From positions 10,657 through 74,656 of the forward strand of contig DKUB01000098.1 of the NCBI GenBank assembly GCA_002490465.1: a stretch of 64,000 nucleotides of DNA, read 5' to 3'. The stretch comes from Lachnoclostridium sp. UBA7215. GTDB taxonomy: Bacteria > Bacillota > Clostridia > Lachnospirales > Lachnospiraceae. Shown piece by piece: positions 44,400 to 53,310 of this stretch. Under the pieces are notes generated by a model, which saw only the letters and a program-made list of their open reading frames with translations, was not told the origin of the DNA and searched no databases. A program made the position numbers and the translations under genes. Numbering within the stretch: the stretch's first letter is position 1; each line of letters starts with the position of its first letter.

Positions 44400-44493
44400 T
44401 AGGCGATTGGCACAAAATATTTCATCACTCACAAGTTTGAATCTATTGTACTTCCCAGTCCTTCAAAAGTCAAGAATAAAAAAAACAAAGATA

Positions 44494-44545
44494 AAAGACC
44501 TGCGAGAAGAGAATATTTCGCTCTGTACGCAGGTCTTTCCTTTTT
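44494..44545. terminator. Terminator of the acidic lipoprotein gene
   Basis: Arms AAAGACCTGCG (44494-44504) and CGCAGGTCTTT (44527-44537) with T-rich tracts on both sides. It lies after the minus-strand lipoprotein and before the 51-residue gene promoter; it can act in either direction. Confidence 0.88.
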
Positions 44546-44568
44546 AAATTTGGGACAAACATGCTTTT

Positions 44569-44925
44569 TCAACGATTGTCGCCGGTAACTCCTTTTTCTA
44601 CATCATCAGCCATATCGTCGATGCCGTCCACAGCGTCTTTTACGCCATCTTTTACACCGTCTCCAACATCGTCTACACCATCTTTGATATCTTCGGACAA
44701 ATCACCGTCATTATTATTATCACTGTCATTGCCCATTGTATCATCCCCCGCATCATCTGATGCGGTCGCGTCGTCTGATGCGGTCGCGTCCGGTGACGCA
44801 GTCGCTTCTGCCGTCGAGGTTGCCTCCGGTGCTGTCGTACCTGATGTGTTGTCATTTTTTTCCCCACAGCCTACTAAAGCGGCAGCCATGCATACGGCCA
44901 ATAAACCAGTCATCACTTTTTTCAT
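44569..44925 (-). CDS. Small acidic lipoprotein
   Basis: The 118-residue product has a lipoprotein signal with lipobox LVGC (Cys20), then a Ser/Thr/Ala/Asp-rich linker and an acidic repeated C-terminus with DGVDDVGDGVKDGVKDAVDG (residues about 80-105). The repeats could form an amphipathic helix or bind cations. No known family is recognised; it may be a surface or spore-coat type lipoprotein. The calculated composition is strongly acidic, unlike the neighbours. Confidence 0.7.
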   Translation of the reverse strand: MKKVMTGLLAVCMAAALVGCGEKNDNTSGTTAPEATSTAEATASPDATASDDATASDDAGDDTMGNDSDNNNDGDLSEDIKDGVDDVGDGVKDGVKDAVDGIDDMADDVEKGVTGDNR

Positions 44926-45022
44926 TACTGCTGTTCCTCACTTTCCTTTCGGTATTGTGCAATACTAGTGTGACCAATTTTATAATAAATAAACATAAAA
45001 TTTTAAATACAGTGTCAACAAC

Positions 45023-45676
45023 TTAACCAATTATGTCCAGCAGCTCCTCCGGTTTATCAATAATCCGCACAGCGCCATGCTTTTTTAAAAATTTGCAATC
45101 ACGAAATCCCCAGCTCACGGATATCACGTCCAGTCCCGCATGTTCTGCCGTAGCAATATCTACATCCGAATCTCCGACATAAACTGCCTCCTCCGGCTCA
45201 CAGCCCAATTCCCGCAGCGTCTGGTACACCATATCCGGAGCCGGCTTTTTACGGATACCGGCCTCTTCATTTTCCCCATGAGCTGAGGCAATCAAATCAC
45301 CAAAATAAACAGGCATTAGTTCCTGCACCGCAAAATCAGCCTTATTCGAAACCACTGCCATCTGAATTCCTTTTTCTTTTAATTTCATTAGCAGCGGCAT
45401 AATCCCCTCATAGGGTACCGTCTTGTCCTGGCAGTGCTGTCCATAATAATTACGGAAAAATACATCCACCTCAGAAAAAAGCGGATTCTTTTCCCCGTCC
45501 GGCACAGCGCGCTCCAAAAGTTTTTTTATTCCGTTTCCAACAAACAGACGAATTTCTTCTAATGTCCTCTGTGGCAGCCCCTGGGACGATAAAGCAGCAT
45601 TGACTGCATCTGTCAAATCCTGCAATGTATTAAGAAGTGTTCCGTCCAAATCAAAAATTACCGCTTTATAACCCAC
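45023..45676 (-). CDS. HAD-family phosphatase, phosphoglycolate phosphatase/PpaX-like
   Basis: The 217-residue product has the HAD motifs AVIFDLDGTLLNT (catalytic Asp), a helical cap (about 20-80), VVSNKAD, a KPAPDMVYQ Lys motif and YVGDSDVDIATA. It could act on phosphoglycolate, pyrophosphate (PpaX) or sugar phosphates. The start is taken as GTG at 45676, because the promoter rules out the longer frame from 45748. Confidence 0.85.
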   Translation of the reverse strand: MGYKAVIFDLDGTLLNTLQDLTDAVNAALSSQGLPQRTLEEIRLFVGNGIKKLLERAVPDGEKNPLFSEVDVFFRNYYGQHCQDKTVPYEGIMPLLMKLKEKGIQMAVVSNKADFAVQELMPVYFGDLIASAHGENEEAGIRKKPAPDMVYQTLRELGCEPEEAVYVGDSDVDIATAEHAGLDVISVSWGFRDCKFLKKHGAVRIIDKPEELLDIIG

Positions 45677-45738
45677 ATTCTCACATCCCTTTTCTCCCCG
45701 GCGGCATCTGAAAACACACCGGGCTATTCTGAGAGGAG

Positions 45739-45767
45739 ATTTTAGCACATTTTCCGCTGCCTGTCAA
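45739..45767 (-). promoter_or_regulatory. Promoter of the HAD phosphatase gene
   Basis: TTGACA (45762-45767) and TAAAAT (45739-45744) with a 17-base spacer, divergent from the proS promoter. Confidence 0.75.
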
Positions 45768-45799
45768 AACCTCGATTGCCTTAACAGCCCTGCCTATTG

Positions 45800-45828
45800 T
45801 TGACATCCTTCACCGATAATGCTATCAT
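45800..45828 (+). promoter_or_regulatory. Promoter of proS
   Basis: TTGACA (45800-45805) and TATCAT (45823-45828) with a 17-base spacer; the start of transcription would be near 45835, 34 bases before the chosen ATG. Confidence 0.75.
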
Positions 45829-45868
45829 TAGAAAGCGAAAACACAGAGGAATGGAGGATATGTGCACT

Positions 45869-47608
45869 ATGAAACTCGACAAAATGGTCGGCGAACGCTT
45901 TAAGGAAAAACCAAGTGACTGCGTAATTGAGAGCCACGCTTTGATGATGCGCGGCGGTTACATGAAAGATGTTGCCAAAGGAATTTATTCACAGTTTATG
46001 CCGTTAAAACGTATTTGCCGTAAAATTGAAAATATTATCCGTGAGGAAATGGACGCAATTGAAGGACAGGAGGTACTTTTTCCCGTTGTCCTGCCAGCCT
46101 CCCTCTGGGACGAATCCGGACGCTATGAGAGCGTTGATAACTCGCTGCTCCGTTTTCAGGATCGAACAGGCAGCAAAATGGTTCTCGGTATGACGCATGA
46201 GGAAGCTGCTGTCCAGCTCGTCCGCGATTACGCCAAAAGCTATAACAATTATCCGTTTATGATTTATCAGATACAGACAAAATTCCGCGATGAGGCAAGG
46301 CCCCGTGCCGGACTGATCCGTGTGCGTGAATTTACAATGAAGGACGCCTATTCCTTCCACACCTCCCAGGAGGATTTAGAAAATTATTACCAAATCTGCT
46401 ATGATGCTTACAACCGCATTTTTGCCCGCACCGGAATCCCTGAGGTCATTACGGTAGCCGCTGACTCCGGTATGATGGGAGGCAGCATTTCACATGAATA
46501 TATGCTGCTCACTCCAATCGGAGAAGATTCCATTGCTGTCTGCAGTGAATGCGATTTCCGTTCCAATATGGAAGCGGCAGAGAGCATTATAAAAAATGAT
46601 AAGGATGCTTCTGACCAGCCGTTAACAAAGGTTCACACACCAAATATTCATACCATTGAGGATATCTGTGAATTTCTGGATTCACCCCTGTCAAAATCAT
46701 GTAAGGCTGTTGTATATCAGAAAAACAAGACCGATGATTATGTCGTTGTCTTTATCCGCGGGGATTTAGATGTCAACGAGACAAAACTGAGAAATTATCT
46801 TGGTGAGGAAATCCACCCTGCCGTAATTACAGCGGAGTGTGGGCTGAATGCCGGTTATATCGGCCCTGTCGGCCTGACTGTTTCCGGTAATTATACCGTT
46901 ATATACGATAAATCCCTGCAAGGTACAAATAATCTGTCCTGTGGTGCAAACGAGGACGAATATCACTATACAGGACTTTGTATTGACAGGGATGTTCCTG
47001 ACGCCCAATATGTTGATGTTGCTAAAATTATTGATGGCGGTATCTGTCCAAAATGCGGCAGACACACGATTTCGCTGCGCCGTGGTATCGAAGTTGCAAA
47101 TATTTTCCAGCTTGGGACAAAATATACAGAACCTATGAATATGCAGTACCTGGATGCAGAGGGCAACAGCCATCACCCAATTATGGGCTGTTATGGAATC
47201 GGTGTCGGCCGTCTGGCTGCTTCTGTATGTGAAGCACACCATGATGACTATGGTCCTGTCTGGCCGATTACAATCGCCCCATGGCAGGTACATCTGTGCT
47301 GTCTGCGCGCCGACGACACAGAGGCAAAAGCATGCGCTGACAACCTTTATGCAGAAATGCAGAAAGCGCGCATTGAAGTAATATATGATGACCGAAATGT
47401 ACGTCCCGGCGTAATGTTTTCCGATGCCGACCTCCTCGGCGTACCAATCCGTGTTGTAGTCAGCCCACGCAATATGAAAGAATCCGTTGTGGAGCTGTCC
47501 ACCCGTGATAAATCCGTTCAGGAAAAAGTTCCTGTCGATCAGACGCTCGATACTATAAAGAAATTAATTGAGCAATTGACGAGCGAACTACAAAATCCAA
47601 CTGTGTAA
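45869..47608 (+). CDS. proS: Prolyl-tRNA synthetase (bacterial type)
   Basis: ProS charges tRNA-Pro. The 579-residue product has the class II motifs (RFQDRTGSKMVLGMTHEEA; FRDEARPRAGLIRVREFTMKDAYSFH), the bacterial insertion (editing) domain at about 225-390 and a C-terminal anticodon domain. It is the bacterial (long) type and should edit Ala-tRNA-Pro. The ATG at 45869 fits the promoter; several in-frame starts between 45851 and 45869 are near the GGAGG, so the start could be a few codons earlier. Confidence 0.94.
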   Translation: MKLDKMVGERFKEKPSDCVIESHALMMRGGYMKDVAKGIYSQFMPLKRICRKIENIIREEMDAIEGQEVLFPVVLPASLWDESGRYESVDNSLLRFQDRTGSKMVLGMTHEEAAVQLVRDYAKSYNNYPFMIYQIQTKFRDEARPRAGLIRVREFTMKDAYSFHTSQEDLENYYQICYDAYNRIFARTGIPEVITVAADSGMMGGSISHEYMLLTPIGEDSIAVCSECDFRSNMEAAESIIKNDKDASDQPLTKVHTPNIHTIEDICEFLDSPLSKSCKAVVYQKNKTDDYVVVFIRGDLDVNETKLRNYLGEEIHPAVITAECGLNAGYIGPVGLTVSGNYTVIYDKSLQGTNNLSCGANEDEYHYTGLCIDRDVPDAQYVDVAKIIDGGICPKCGRHTISLRRGIEVANIFQLGTKYTEPMNMQYLDAEGNSHHPIMGCYGIGVGRLAASVCEAHHDDYGPVWPITIAPWQVHLCCLRADDTEAKACADNLYAEMQKARIEVIYDDRNVRPGVMFSDADLLGVPIRVVVSPRNMKESVVELSTRDKSVQEKVPVDQTLDTIKKLIEQLTSELQNPTV

Positions 47609-47631
47609 CACATTGTGGTTTCCTATATCAC

Positions 47632-47677
47632 AAAAGGATTGAATCCCACACTTCCGGGACTCAATCCTTTTCTTTTA
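47632..47677 (+). terminator. Terminator of proS
   Basis: Arms AAAAGGATTGAATCCC (47632-47647) and the matching GGGACTCAATCCTTTT (47656-47671), followed by TCTTTT. It may also serve the GNAT gene on the other strand. Confidence 0.88.
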
Positions 47678-47686
47678 CTTGTATAT

Positions 47687-48205
47687 TCATATTGTCCTCC
47701 TGCCGGAACCAGTATAGATATACTGTACTTCTTTTAATTCCTTCCCACCGATGTTGCTGGACAAACAGCGCATCGTCTGCTCAAAACCGCATTTCTCATA
47801 AAATTGTCTTGCATTATGATTTTCCTCCAACACCCATAAAAACACTTTGTCAAATCCCATTTCCTTCAATTCCCTAACCACAGTCTGCAATAATAATCTG
47901 CCATACCCCTTTCCCATATATTCCGGCAAAAAATAAATGGAAATAATCTCTCCAAAACCATTCATTTCTGCCATTCGTGATTTACCAAAACCTGATGTAC
48001 CAATAATGATCCCATCCTGAACCACGACCATATTTTTCCTGTCTTCCTGTTCTATATGTGACGCCCACTGCCCCTGTGAAATACGATCCAGATAATCCTG
48101 GGGTACAATATTCTTATATGCATATTTCCAGCTTTCTTCATAAACCTTACTGATAGCAGTCCTGTTATCCGATTTTGTTATGTAACGAATTTCCAAGTTT
48201 AACAT
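47687..48205 (-). CDS. GNAT-family N-acetyltransferase
   Basis: The 172-residue product has a GNAT fold: strand IRYITKSDNRTA at the start and the acetyl-CoA motif FLPEYMGKGYGRLLLQTVVRE near residues 90-110, then NARQFYEKCGFE. Its substrate is unknown. It lies 13 bases before the end of a second GNAT gene, so the two form a unit. Confidence 0.85.
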   Translation of the reverse strand: MLNLEIRYITKSDNRTAISKVYEESWKYAYKNIVPQDYLDRISQGQWASHIEQEDRKNMVVVQDGIIIGTSGFGKSRMAEMNGFGEIISIYFLPEYMGKGYGRLLLQTVVRELKEMGFDKVFLWVLEENHNARQFYEKCGFEQTMRCLSSNIGGKELKEVQYIYTGSGRRTI

Positions 48206-48218
48206 CCCCCAAAAATCT

Positions 48219-48653
48219 TTAAATCCACTGGATAAATGCCGTCTTATCCTCGCTGTTATACCCTGCCCTGCGGTAAAAATTCAACGTACTTTCCCGTTTG
48301 GAGCCCGTCAATAACATTAATTTATAACAATTCTCTTTTACCGCAATTTCTTTTGCATAATTCAGACATGCTGTTGCAAGGCCCCGCTGGCGGTATTCCA
48401 CATCCGTTATCACATTTTCCACAAACGCATAAGACCGCTGGTTACGTGTCAGATTTGGAATAATTACGCATACACAGGAAGATACTATTTTCCCTTGCTC
48501 TTCAGCAACAATAATATGGTGATCCTTATCATTTAAAATCCGTTTCCACAATGCTTTTAAATCTTCTGTCTGCTCCGGCATTGGATTATCATGAAGCTGC
48601 ATATATAATGTCATTAATCCATTGTAGTCATTCTCTGTAATTTCCCGAACCAT
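48219..48653 (-). CDS. GNAT-family N-acetyltransferase
   Basis: The 144-residue product has the acetyl-CoA motif VEYRQRGLATACLNYAKEIA and the C-terminal NFYRRAGYN typical of GNATs. The start at MVREITEND (about 48653) is supported by AGGGGGAA; a start nine residues earlier uses TTG. Substrate unknown. It stands between an SRPBCC protein and another GNAT in an accessory region. Confidence 0.85.
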   Translation of the reverse strand: MVREITENDYNGLMTLYMQLHDNPMPEQTEDLKALWKRILNDKDHHIIVAEEQGKIVSSCVCVIIPNLTRNQRSYAFVENVITDVEYRQRGLATACLNYAKEIAVKENCYKLMLLTGSKRESTLNFYRRAGYNSEDKTAFIQWI

Positions 48654-48680
48654 AATGTTCCCCCTGTTTTTTTTTTGCAA

Positions 48681-49076
48681 TTAATTTGATAAAGCCTTTC
48701 TCAAATCTGAAACATATTGTGCCTGTTGTTTCTTCAAAAATGATTTGACAAATGGTTTTAAAAAGAACTTTTGGGCAATAGCTTCTTCTGTAAAATCGAT
48801 TTCTGTCTGCTGACCTCTTTGTATAAATATACCTTTCCAGTGCCCTTTTATATTTTCATTTTCCATATCAAACTGCCAGCACTTACAGGGCTCCGCAGCA
48901 GTTATAGTAAAAGTTGTTGCGTAACCATCATTTGTATGCTCAACAAACTGTTTTTCATTTAGGATTTCGATTTTACTCAAATCACTGCGCCATGCATATT
49001 TTTCAAGAGAGGTAACCGTATCCCATACCTTTTGAATATCGGTCTGAAATGTAACCTTCATATTGGAAATCGCCAT
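48681..49076 (-). CDS. SRPBCC-family protein
   Basis: The 131-residue product has the START/SRPBCC helix-grip pattern: start NMKVTFQTDIQKVWDTVTSLEKYAWRSDLSK, central strand TFTITAAEPCKCWQFDME and a final helix FVKSFLKKQQAQYVSDLRKAL. Such proteins bind hydrophobic ligands or act as cyclases; no function can be assigned. It leads a GNAT pair on the minus strand. Confidence 0.8.
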   Translation of the reverse strand: MAISNMKVTFQTDIQKVWDTVTSLEKYAWRSDLSKIEILNEKQFVEHTNDGYATTFTITAAEPCKCWQFDMENENIKGHWKGIFIQRGQQTEIDFTEEAIAQKFFLKPFVKSFLKKQQAQYVSDLRKALSN

Positions 49077-49118
49077 CTATATTCTCCTTATATTTATTTT
49101 TAATCAATTATCACTGCG

Positions 49119-49343
49119 TCAGTCAAACAACTCCTTCTCTGTTTCAATTAGTATCTGAACCAATACCTTATAATCTAAATATTGTATTCCCTCTTTTCCT
49201 TCATATATTTTATCAGACAGCTTACTGCTATAGTATATATCCATCGCTTTTTCATATGGAAAATCACACTGCTCTGACAAATGTGTTATAATCCGTTCCT
49301 CCAGATTTTCCTGATATACATTTTCCAATATTTCTTCATTCAT
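49119..49343 (-). CDS. Small helical protein, third gene of the DUF3791-DUF3990 cassette
   Basis: The 74-residue product is acidic and helical (DFPYEKAMDIYYSSKLSDKIYEGKEG, then YLDYKVLVQILIE). Its ATG overlaps the DUF3990 stop by 4 bases (ATGA), so translation is coupled. It resembles small helical partner proteins of cassette genes; I cannot name a family. In toxin-antitoxin type modules such a small acidic partner could be the antitoxin, but no experiment is implied by the sequence. Confidence 0.65.
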   Translation of the reverse strand: MNEEILENVYQENLEERIITHLSEQCDFPYEKAMDIYYSSKLSDKIYEGKEGIQYLDYKVLVQILIETEKELFD

Positions 49344-49825
49344 ATCTTTACCTCATAAAATGATTCATAAAACAATAATTGGTCTATCGCTTTCGGAGTT
49401 ATAAAAGCTATCTGGTCATAATTGGGATATACTTTAATTTCTTTCAGAGCTCTTTCCTTATCCCAGATACCAGAGTGATACATATCTACGACCCTAAACA
49501 CCTTATCATTTGCAACTCTTCCCTGTATCAAATCATACTGTAAATAGTCATTTTTTCCATCACGACATCTGCATACAAAATCAATCCACTCACTTAGATC
49601 CTCCTCAAAATACTTACCAATCAGCCCCACTAAATTTTCCTGCATTTGATAAATAGTTACAATTCCTTTATCTGCTCCGTATATATCAACTTTTCTTTTT
49701 GCCCATCTCTCGGCCTGTTCCTTAACTGTTGTCACATAAAAACCTTTCCCAAAATCCAAGGGTCTATAAGAATGCTCTGTATCCGGATTATCTATAATCA
49801 TATTTGAACCGTGATAAACAATCAT
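49340..49825 (-). CDS. DUF3990-family protein (possible ADP-ribosyltransferase-like)
   Basis: The 161-residue product begins MIVYHGSNMIIDNPDTEHS and has RPLDFGKGFYVTTVKEQAERWA, with a late NYDQIAFITPKA. These fit DUF3990. The H (YHGS), Y (GFYVTT) and Q/E (YDQIAF) placement recalls the ADP-ribosyltransferase-type core with H-Y-[QE], so an NAD-linked toxin is possible but unproven. It starts in a 4-base overlap with the DUF3791 gene and ends in one with the third gene. No signal peptide is present, so it acts in the cytoplasm. Confidence 0.75.
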   Translation of the reverse strand: MIVYHGSNMIIDNPDTEHSYRPLDFGKGFYVTTVKEQAERWAKRKVDIYGADKGIVTIYQMQENLVGLIGKYFEEDLSEWIDFVCRCRDGKNDYLQYDLIQGRVANDKVFRVVDMYHSGIWDKERALKEIKVYPNYDQIAFITPKAIDQLLFYESFYEVKI

Positions 49826-50037
49826 ATAGATATCCCCCTTATACTAAGATATTCCTTGATGTCTTCCATAACATACTGAGTACTTTGTGTATGAAGAATC
49901 TCATAATTTGGTACCAGAAATCCCATGATACAATTTGCACTTTTCATCATCATATATACCTCAGAAGGATTATGTTCCCAATTATTTGCACATGCATGAA
50001 TCATATAAATAACATACGAAAATGAATCCTTGTCCAT
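49822..50037 (-). CDS. DUF3791-family small protein
   Basis: The 71-residue product has the DUF3791 pattern: FSYVIYMIHACANNWEHNPS, VYMMMKSANCI and VPNYEILHTQSTQYVMEDI. The family is uncharacterised and often adjacent to DUF3990. The start could be 50037 (MDKDS) or 50046 (MYIMDK); AAAGGGGAA lies upstream of both. A promoter precedes it. It is the first gene of the cassette. Confidence 0.75.
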   Translation of the reverse strand: MDKDSFSYVIYMIHACANNWEHNPSEVYMMMKSANCIMGFLVPNYEILHTQSTQYVMEDIKEYLSIRGISI

Positions 50038-50063
50038 TATATACATTTCCCCTTTCAAACGAT

Positions 50064-50092
50064 ATAGAACAGTATAACACAAATGAAGACAC
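50064..50092 (-). promoter_or_regulatory. Promoter of the DUF3791-DUF3990 cassette
   Basis: On the minus strand TTGGAA, a 17-base spacer and TATACT lie just after the hairpin that ends the ABC operon, about 30 bases before the DUF3791 start. Confidence 0.65.
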
Positions 50093-50098
50093 ATTCCA

Positions 50099-50126
50099 AC
50101 AGCCGGTCTCACAAGAAACCGGCTGT
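50099..50126 (-). terminator. Hairpin after the ABC permease gene
   Basis: Arms ACAGCCGGT (50099-50107) and ACCGGCTGT (50118-50126) form a strong stem right after the permease stop. The minus-strand flank has no T run, so it may be a partial terminator or transcript-end protector. Confidence 0.6.
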
Positions 50127-50131
50127 CACTT

Positions 50132-52498
50132 TTATTCCATTACAAGCTCTCTGATTTTTACTGTTTTTATCTTCCCTGAAACAAAGTATGAGAATAGGAA
50201 AAAAACAGAACAAATCAGTGTGATCGGAATTGCAAAAGATGAAAAACCGATATTCATATTAAAGCTTGTTATACCTATGCCTTTTAAAAGTATCCCGAGT
50301 ATCTTTCCTGAAAAGAAATAGCTTAATAATCCTCCTGCTGCCGAGCCGATCATGGACACAATGAGAAACCGACAGGCAAACTGCCTGCGCAAACCTGATG
50401 TCTTAAAACCTGCTGCCTTATAAATGCTGATATCGGTGCGCTCCTGAACAAACGCTTTTGAACAGACGATATACACTACAATCAGCGAAAATAAAACCGA
50501 AAAGGAATAGATAATCATCTGCATTGCAATAATTGCAGTCTCCGTACTATTATCAAGAATCCCTTTGTTCGCTTTCGCCTCGAGTATATCGCCAAATTTT
50601 TCATTGAGCGAGTCTGCGATTTTGGCATTACGTACTTCATCTTCGCTGTTCTCCAAAGAATATGAACCCCAGAGCGAATAATCAAATCCTATCTTTTCCG
50701 CAGCACTGTAAGATATCAGAAAGCTCCTGCCCGCATCGTTCATAAATTGTACTGTGCCGGAAATAAGAAATTTTTCTTTTTTTCCCTTCCAGCCAATTAT
50801 TACCTCGTCGCCAATCCTCAACCCGAATTCGTCAAGCAGAATAGGGGAAACAGAAATTTCATTATCATAAAGCGGCACGCGTCCCCTAAGTGCAGGCAGC
50901 AGCGACGGGTCTTTATAAACACAGCCCATTATTTCTTCCCCGGCAAATGAAAAATACGCATTATTGCTGTAATATGCTTTTTCAATTTTCGAAAAGCGCT
51001 CAATCTCTTTTTCTATCTTTTTAAAATTACTGTCATCCAATTTTCTTTTCGGAGAAACACTAACCTCTGCAACCATTGTTCCCATTGCTTCCAGAGCGGA
51101 TTTTGAGGTAACCGTATTGGCAAGCACAGTCACCGTCATCATAAAAAATACGAGAACAGAAATAATAACAAGAGTTCCAGCATATCTGCGCTTGGCAGAA
51201 GTAAACTGCCGTAACGCAATACTTGGCGACAGAAGCTTTTTACTTATCGGAACATTCAGCCTGCTGTCAAAATAAATTTCATTCTTGGCCCCCGAAATAG
51301 CGCGGACAGGGGATATTCTATTGATTTTTGTCGTAATAATGAAAATTGAAATTACCGACAGCACAAACAGCGCCGCAAGTATTAATGCAAGAATCCCGAT
51401 TGGAACGCTCATAACAGCAGGAATGGCGGTAATCGTTACAAATATATTGGAGGCAGCACCAATAAGTGGAATGCCAAAAGCAATTCCTAAAACTGCACCG
51501 ATAGCCTCGGAAAGAAGATACTGTCCCATAAACAGCATACGAATTTTGTTTTTATCAAATCCCTGTGCTTTCATTACCCCAAACGTCATGTAATTCGTTT
51601 CAATCTCAACTGAAATACTATGAACGGTAACAATCACAACAATAGCCAGCAAAAGCATCACAAATACTAATAAGATAGAACAAATAACGGTACAGAAAAG
51701 CGTTGTATAATTGATTACCATTTCCCTTGTCGAAGAACCATAAGACATATCGGTGATACCCCAGTCGAGATTAAGCTGCCGGCGGAGCTGCGCATTTGTG
51801 AGAGTGCAGTCGTCAGACTTGTAAATTTCCAGAATTTTTGCGATGCCGTCATTATTCTCTGTCTCGGCATTTGAAACAGCCAATGTAATTTCCGTAAAAT
51901 CCTCATTGCCTATGCAGAGTGTCTTCCAGCCGATCATTGCCGAACCAAACATCGGCTCAAGCAGTATTCCCTTAACGGTAAATTCATAATCCCCGGCAAT
52001 TGTTTTAAATATAATTTTCTGTCCAACTTTTCCATTAAGATCGGTCAACAATCCCTGCGGAACATAGATCTCCCCTCTTTTGAGCGCTGGCGCTTTATCC
52101 TCAATGCCATCCATGCCCTCCTTTAAAAGCTTTGTATTCTTGCCAGCCTTTACAAGCATCATGACATTTCCGTATTCATTATCGCCCATAACTGCCTTTT
52201 CCGAAAGGAGTGAATCAACCGTATTTACCTTTTTTACCCTGCTGTCATTTTTTACGCCCTCAATCATATCATCTGTCAGGTTATGTGCCAAATAGTTTGC
52301 CGAAATATCGGGAGTATCACAAAGCACATGGGCATTATCTACCCCTTTAAGCGCACTTTCCTTAATGCTTAAAATCGTAGTAACGCTCATTGCGATAATA
52401 ATCGTGAGCAAAATAACGCATATAAACGATCCCTTTTTGCGGCGGATATTCGCCTTTAATAAAGTTAATATCTCCATACTGTCCACCTCACCACTCAA
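50132..52498 (-). CDS. ABC transporter permease (FtsX/MacB-type)
   Basis: The 788-residue membrane protein has an N-terminal helix (about 15-40), an extracytoplasmic domain, three helices with FtsX fold (about 265-395), a further extracytoplasmic part and a last FtsX unit (about 660-780). This is the layout of peptide-resistance or lipoprotein-type ABC permeases rather than of importers. It overlaps the ATPase gene by 11 bases, and the sensor kinase and regulator genes lie just upstream. Confidence 0.85.
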   Translation of the reverse strand: MSGEVDSMEILTLLKANIRRKKGSFICVILLTIIIAMSVTTILSIKESALKGVDNAHVLCDTPDISANYLAHNLTDDMIEGVKNDSRVKKVNTVDSLLSEKAVMGDNEYGNVMMLVKAGKNTKLLKEGMDGIEDKAPALKRGEIYVPQGLLTDLNGKVGQKIIFKTIAGDYEFTVKGILLEPMFGSAMIGWKTLCIGNEDFTEITLAVSNAETENNDGIAKILEIYKSDDCTLTNAQLRRQLNLDWGITDMSYGSSTREMVINYTTLFCTVICSILLVFVMLLLAIVVIVTVHSISVEIETNYMTFGVMKAQGFDKNKIRMLFMGQYLLSEAIGAVLGIAFGIPLIGAASNIFVTITAIPAVMSVPIGILALILAALFVLSVISIFIITTKINRISPVRAISGAKNEIYFDSRLNVPISKKLLSPSIALRQFTSAKRRYAGTLVIISVLVFFMMTVTVLANTVTSKSALEAMGTMVAEVSVSPKRKLDDSNFKKIEKEIERFSKIEKAYYSNNAYFSFAGEEIMGCVYKDPSLLPALRGRVPLYDNEISVSPILLDEFGLRIGDEVIIGWKGKKEKFLISGTVQFMNDAGRSFLISYSAAEKIGFDYSLWGSYSLENSEDEVRNAKIADSLNEKFGDILEAKANKGILDNSTETAIIAMQMIIYSFSVLFSLIVVYIVCSKAFVQERTDISIYKAAGFKTSGLRRQFACRFLIVSMIGSAAGGLLSYFFSGKILGILLKGIGITSFNMNIGFSSFAIPITLICSVFFLFSYFVSGKIKTVKIRELVME

Positions 52499-53249
52499 GC
52501 GAGGTAAGCCATGCGTTTACCTGCGTTTCTCTTGATTTCTCTTCTTCCTGATTGTATGGCGGCAAAGAAAGCTCACCGATAATATTCCCGTCCTCAAGAT
52601 ATAGAATCCGATTGGCCCTTAAGGCGGCTCTCATATCGTGAGTGACCATTAAAACACTCTGCCCGTCATGATTAAGCTCTGTGAGCAGATTTAAAACATC
52701 CGTAGTATTTTTTCGGTTTAACGCACCCGTTGGCTCGTCAGCAAAAAGTACTTTCGGTGAATTTATGACCGCTCTCGCAACGGCACAGCGCTGCTGCTCA
52801 CCACCAGAGACCTGCGTTGGCAAATGATCCTTTATATGCAGCACCGACATCTGCTCTAACAGCTTATCTGTGCGTTTCCTTACCTCCACAGCAGACTTAC
52901 CTTTATTCAAATACCCCGACACGGCAACATTTTCAAAAAGTGTCAAATTGCTCACCAGATGCATCTGCTGAAAGATAAAACCAAAGTCCGTACACCGCAG
53001 CCTGGCAAGATCTCTCTCCTTCATGCTGACAATATCTCTGCCATTATAGATAACTTCTCCTGCCGTGGCCCTGTCCATACCGCTTAACGCATACAGCAGA
53101 GTGGACTTCCCGGAACCACTTGCCCCCATTATAACGGTAAAATCCCCCCCGTACAAATCGAGGTCAACATGCGAGAGAATATGTGCCTGCCCCCCGTTGT
53201 GAGCAAAACTTTTGCACAATTGTTTTGCTGATAAAACAGTATCTTTCAT
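52488..53249 (-). CDS. ABC transporter ATP-binding protein (MacB/LolD-type)
   Basis: The 253-residue ATPase has Walker A GASGSGKSTLL, Q loop FQQMHLVSNLTLFENV, signature VSGGEQQRCAVARA, Walker B VLFADEPTGALNRKN and the His switch MVTHDMR. It partners the 788-residue permease. It lies 61 bases after the sensor kinase gene on the same strand. Likely function: export of, or resistance to, a peptide or lipid-active compound. Confidence 0.9.
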   Translation of the reverse strand: MKDTVLSAKQLCKSFAHNGGQAHILSHVDLDLYGGDFTVIMGASGSGKSTLLYALSGMDRATAGEVIYNGRDIVSMKERDLARLRCTDFGFIFQQMHLVSNLTLFENVAVSGYLNKGKSAVEVRKRTDKLLEQMSVLHIKDHLPTQVSGGEQQRCAVARAVINSPKVLFADEPTGALNRKNTTDVLNLLTELNHDGQSVLMVTHDMRAALRANRILYLEDGNIIGELSLPPYNQEEEKSRETQVNAWLTSLEW

Positions 53250-53310
53250 TTAAAACCATCCCTTCTTATCCTGATAATACTATTTTACCGCAAAGGATAT
53301 TAAGAAGTCC

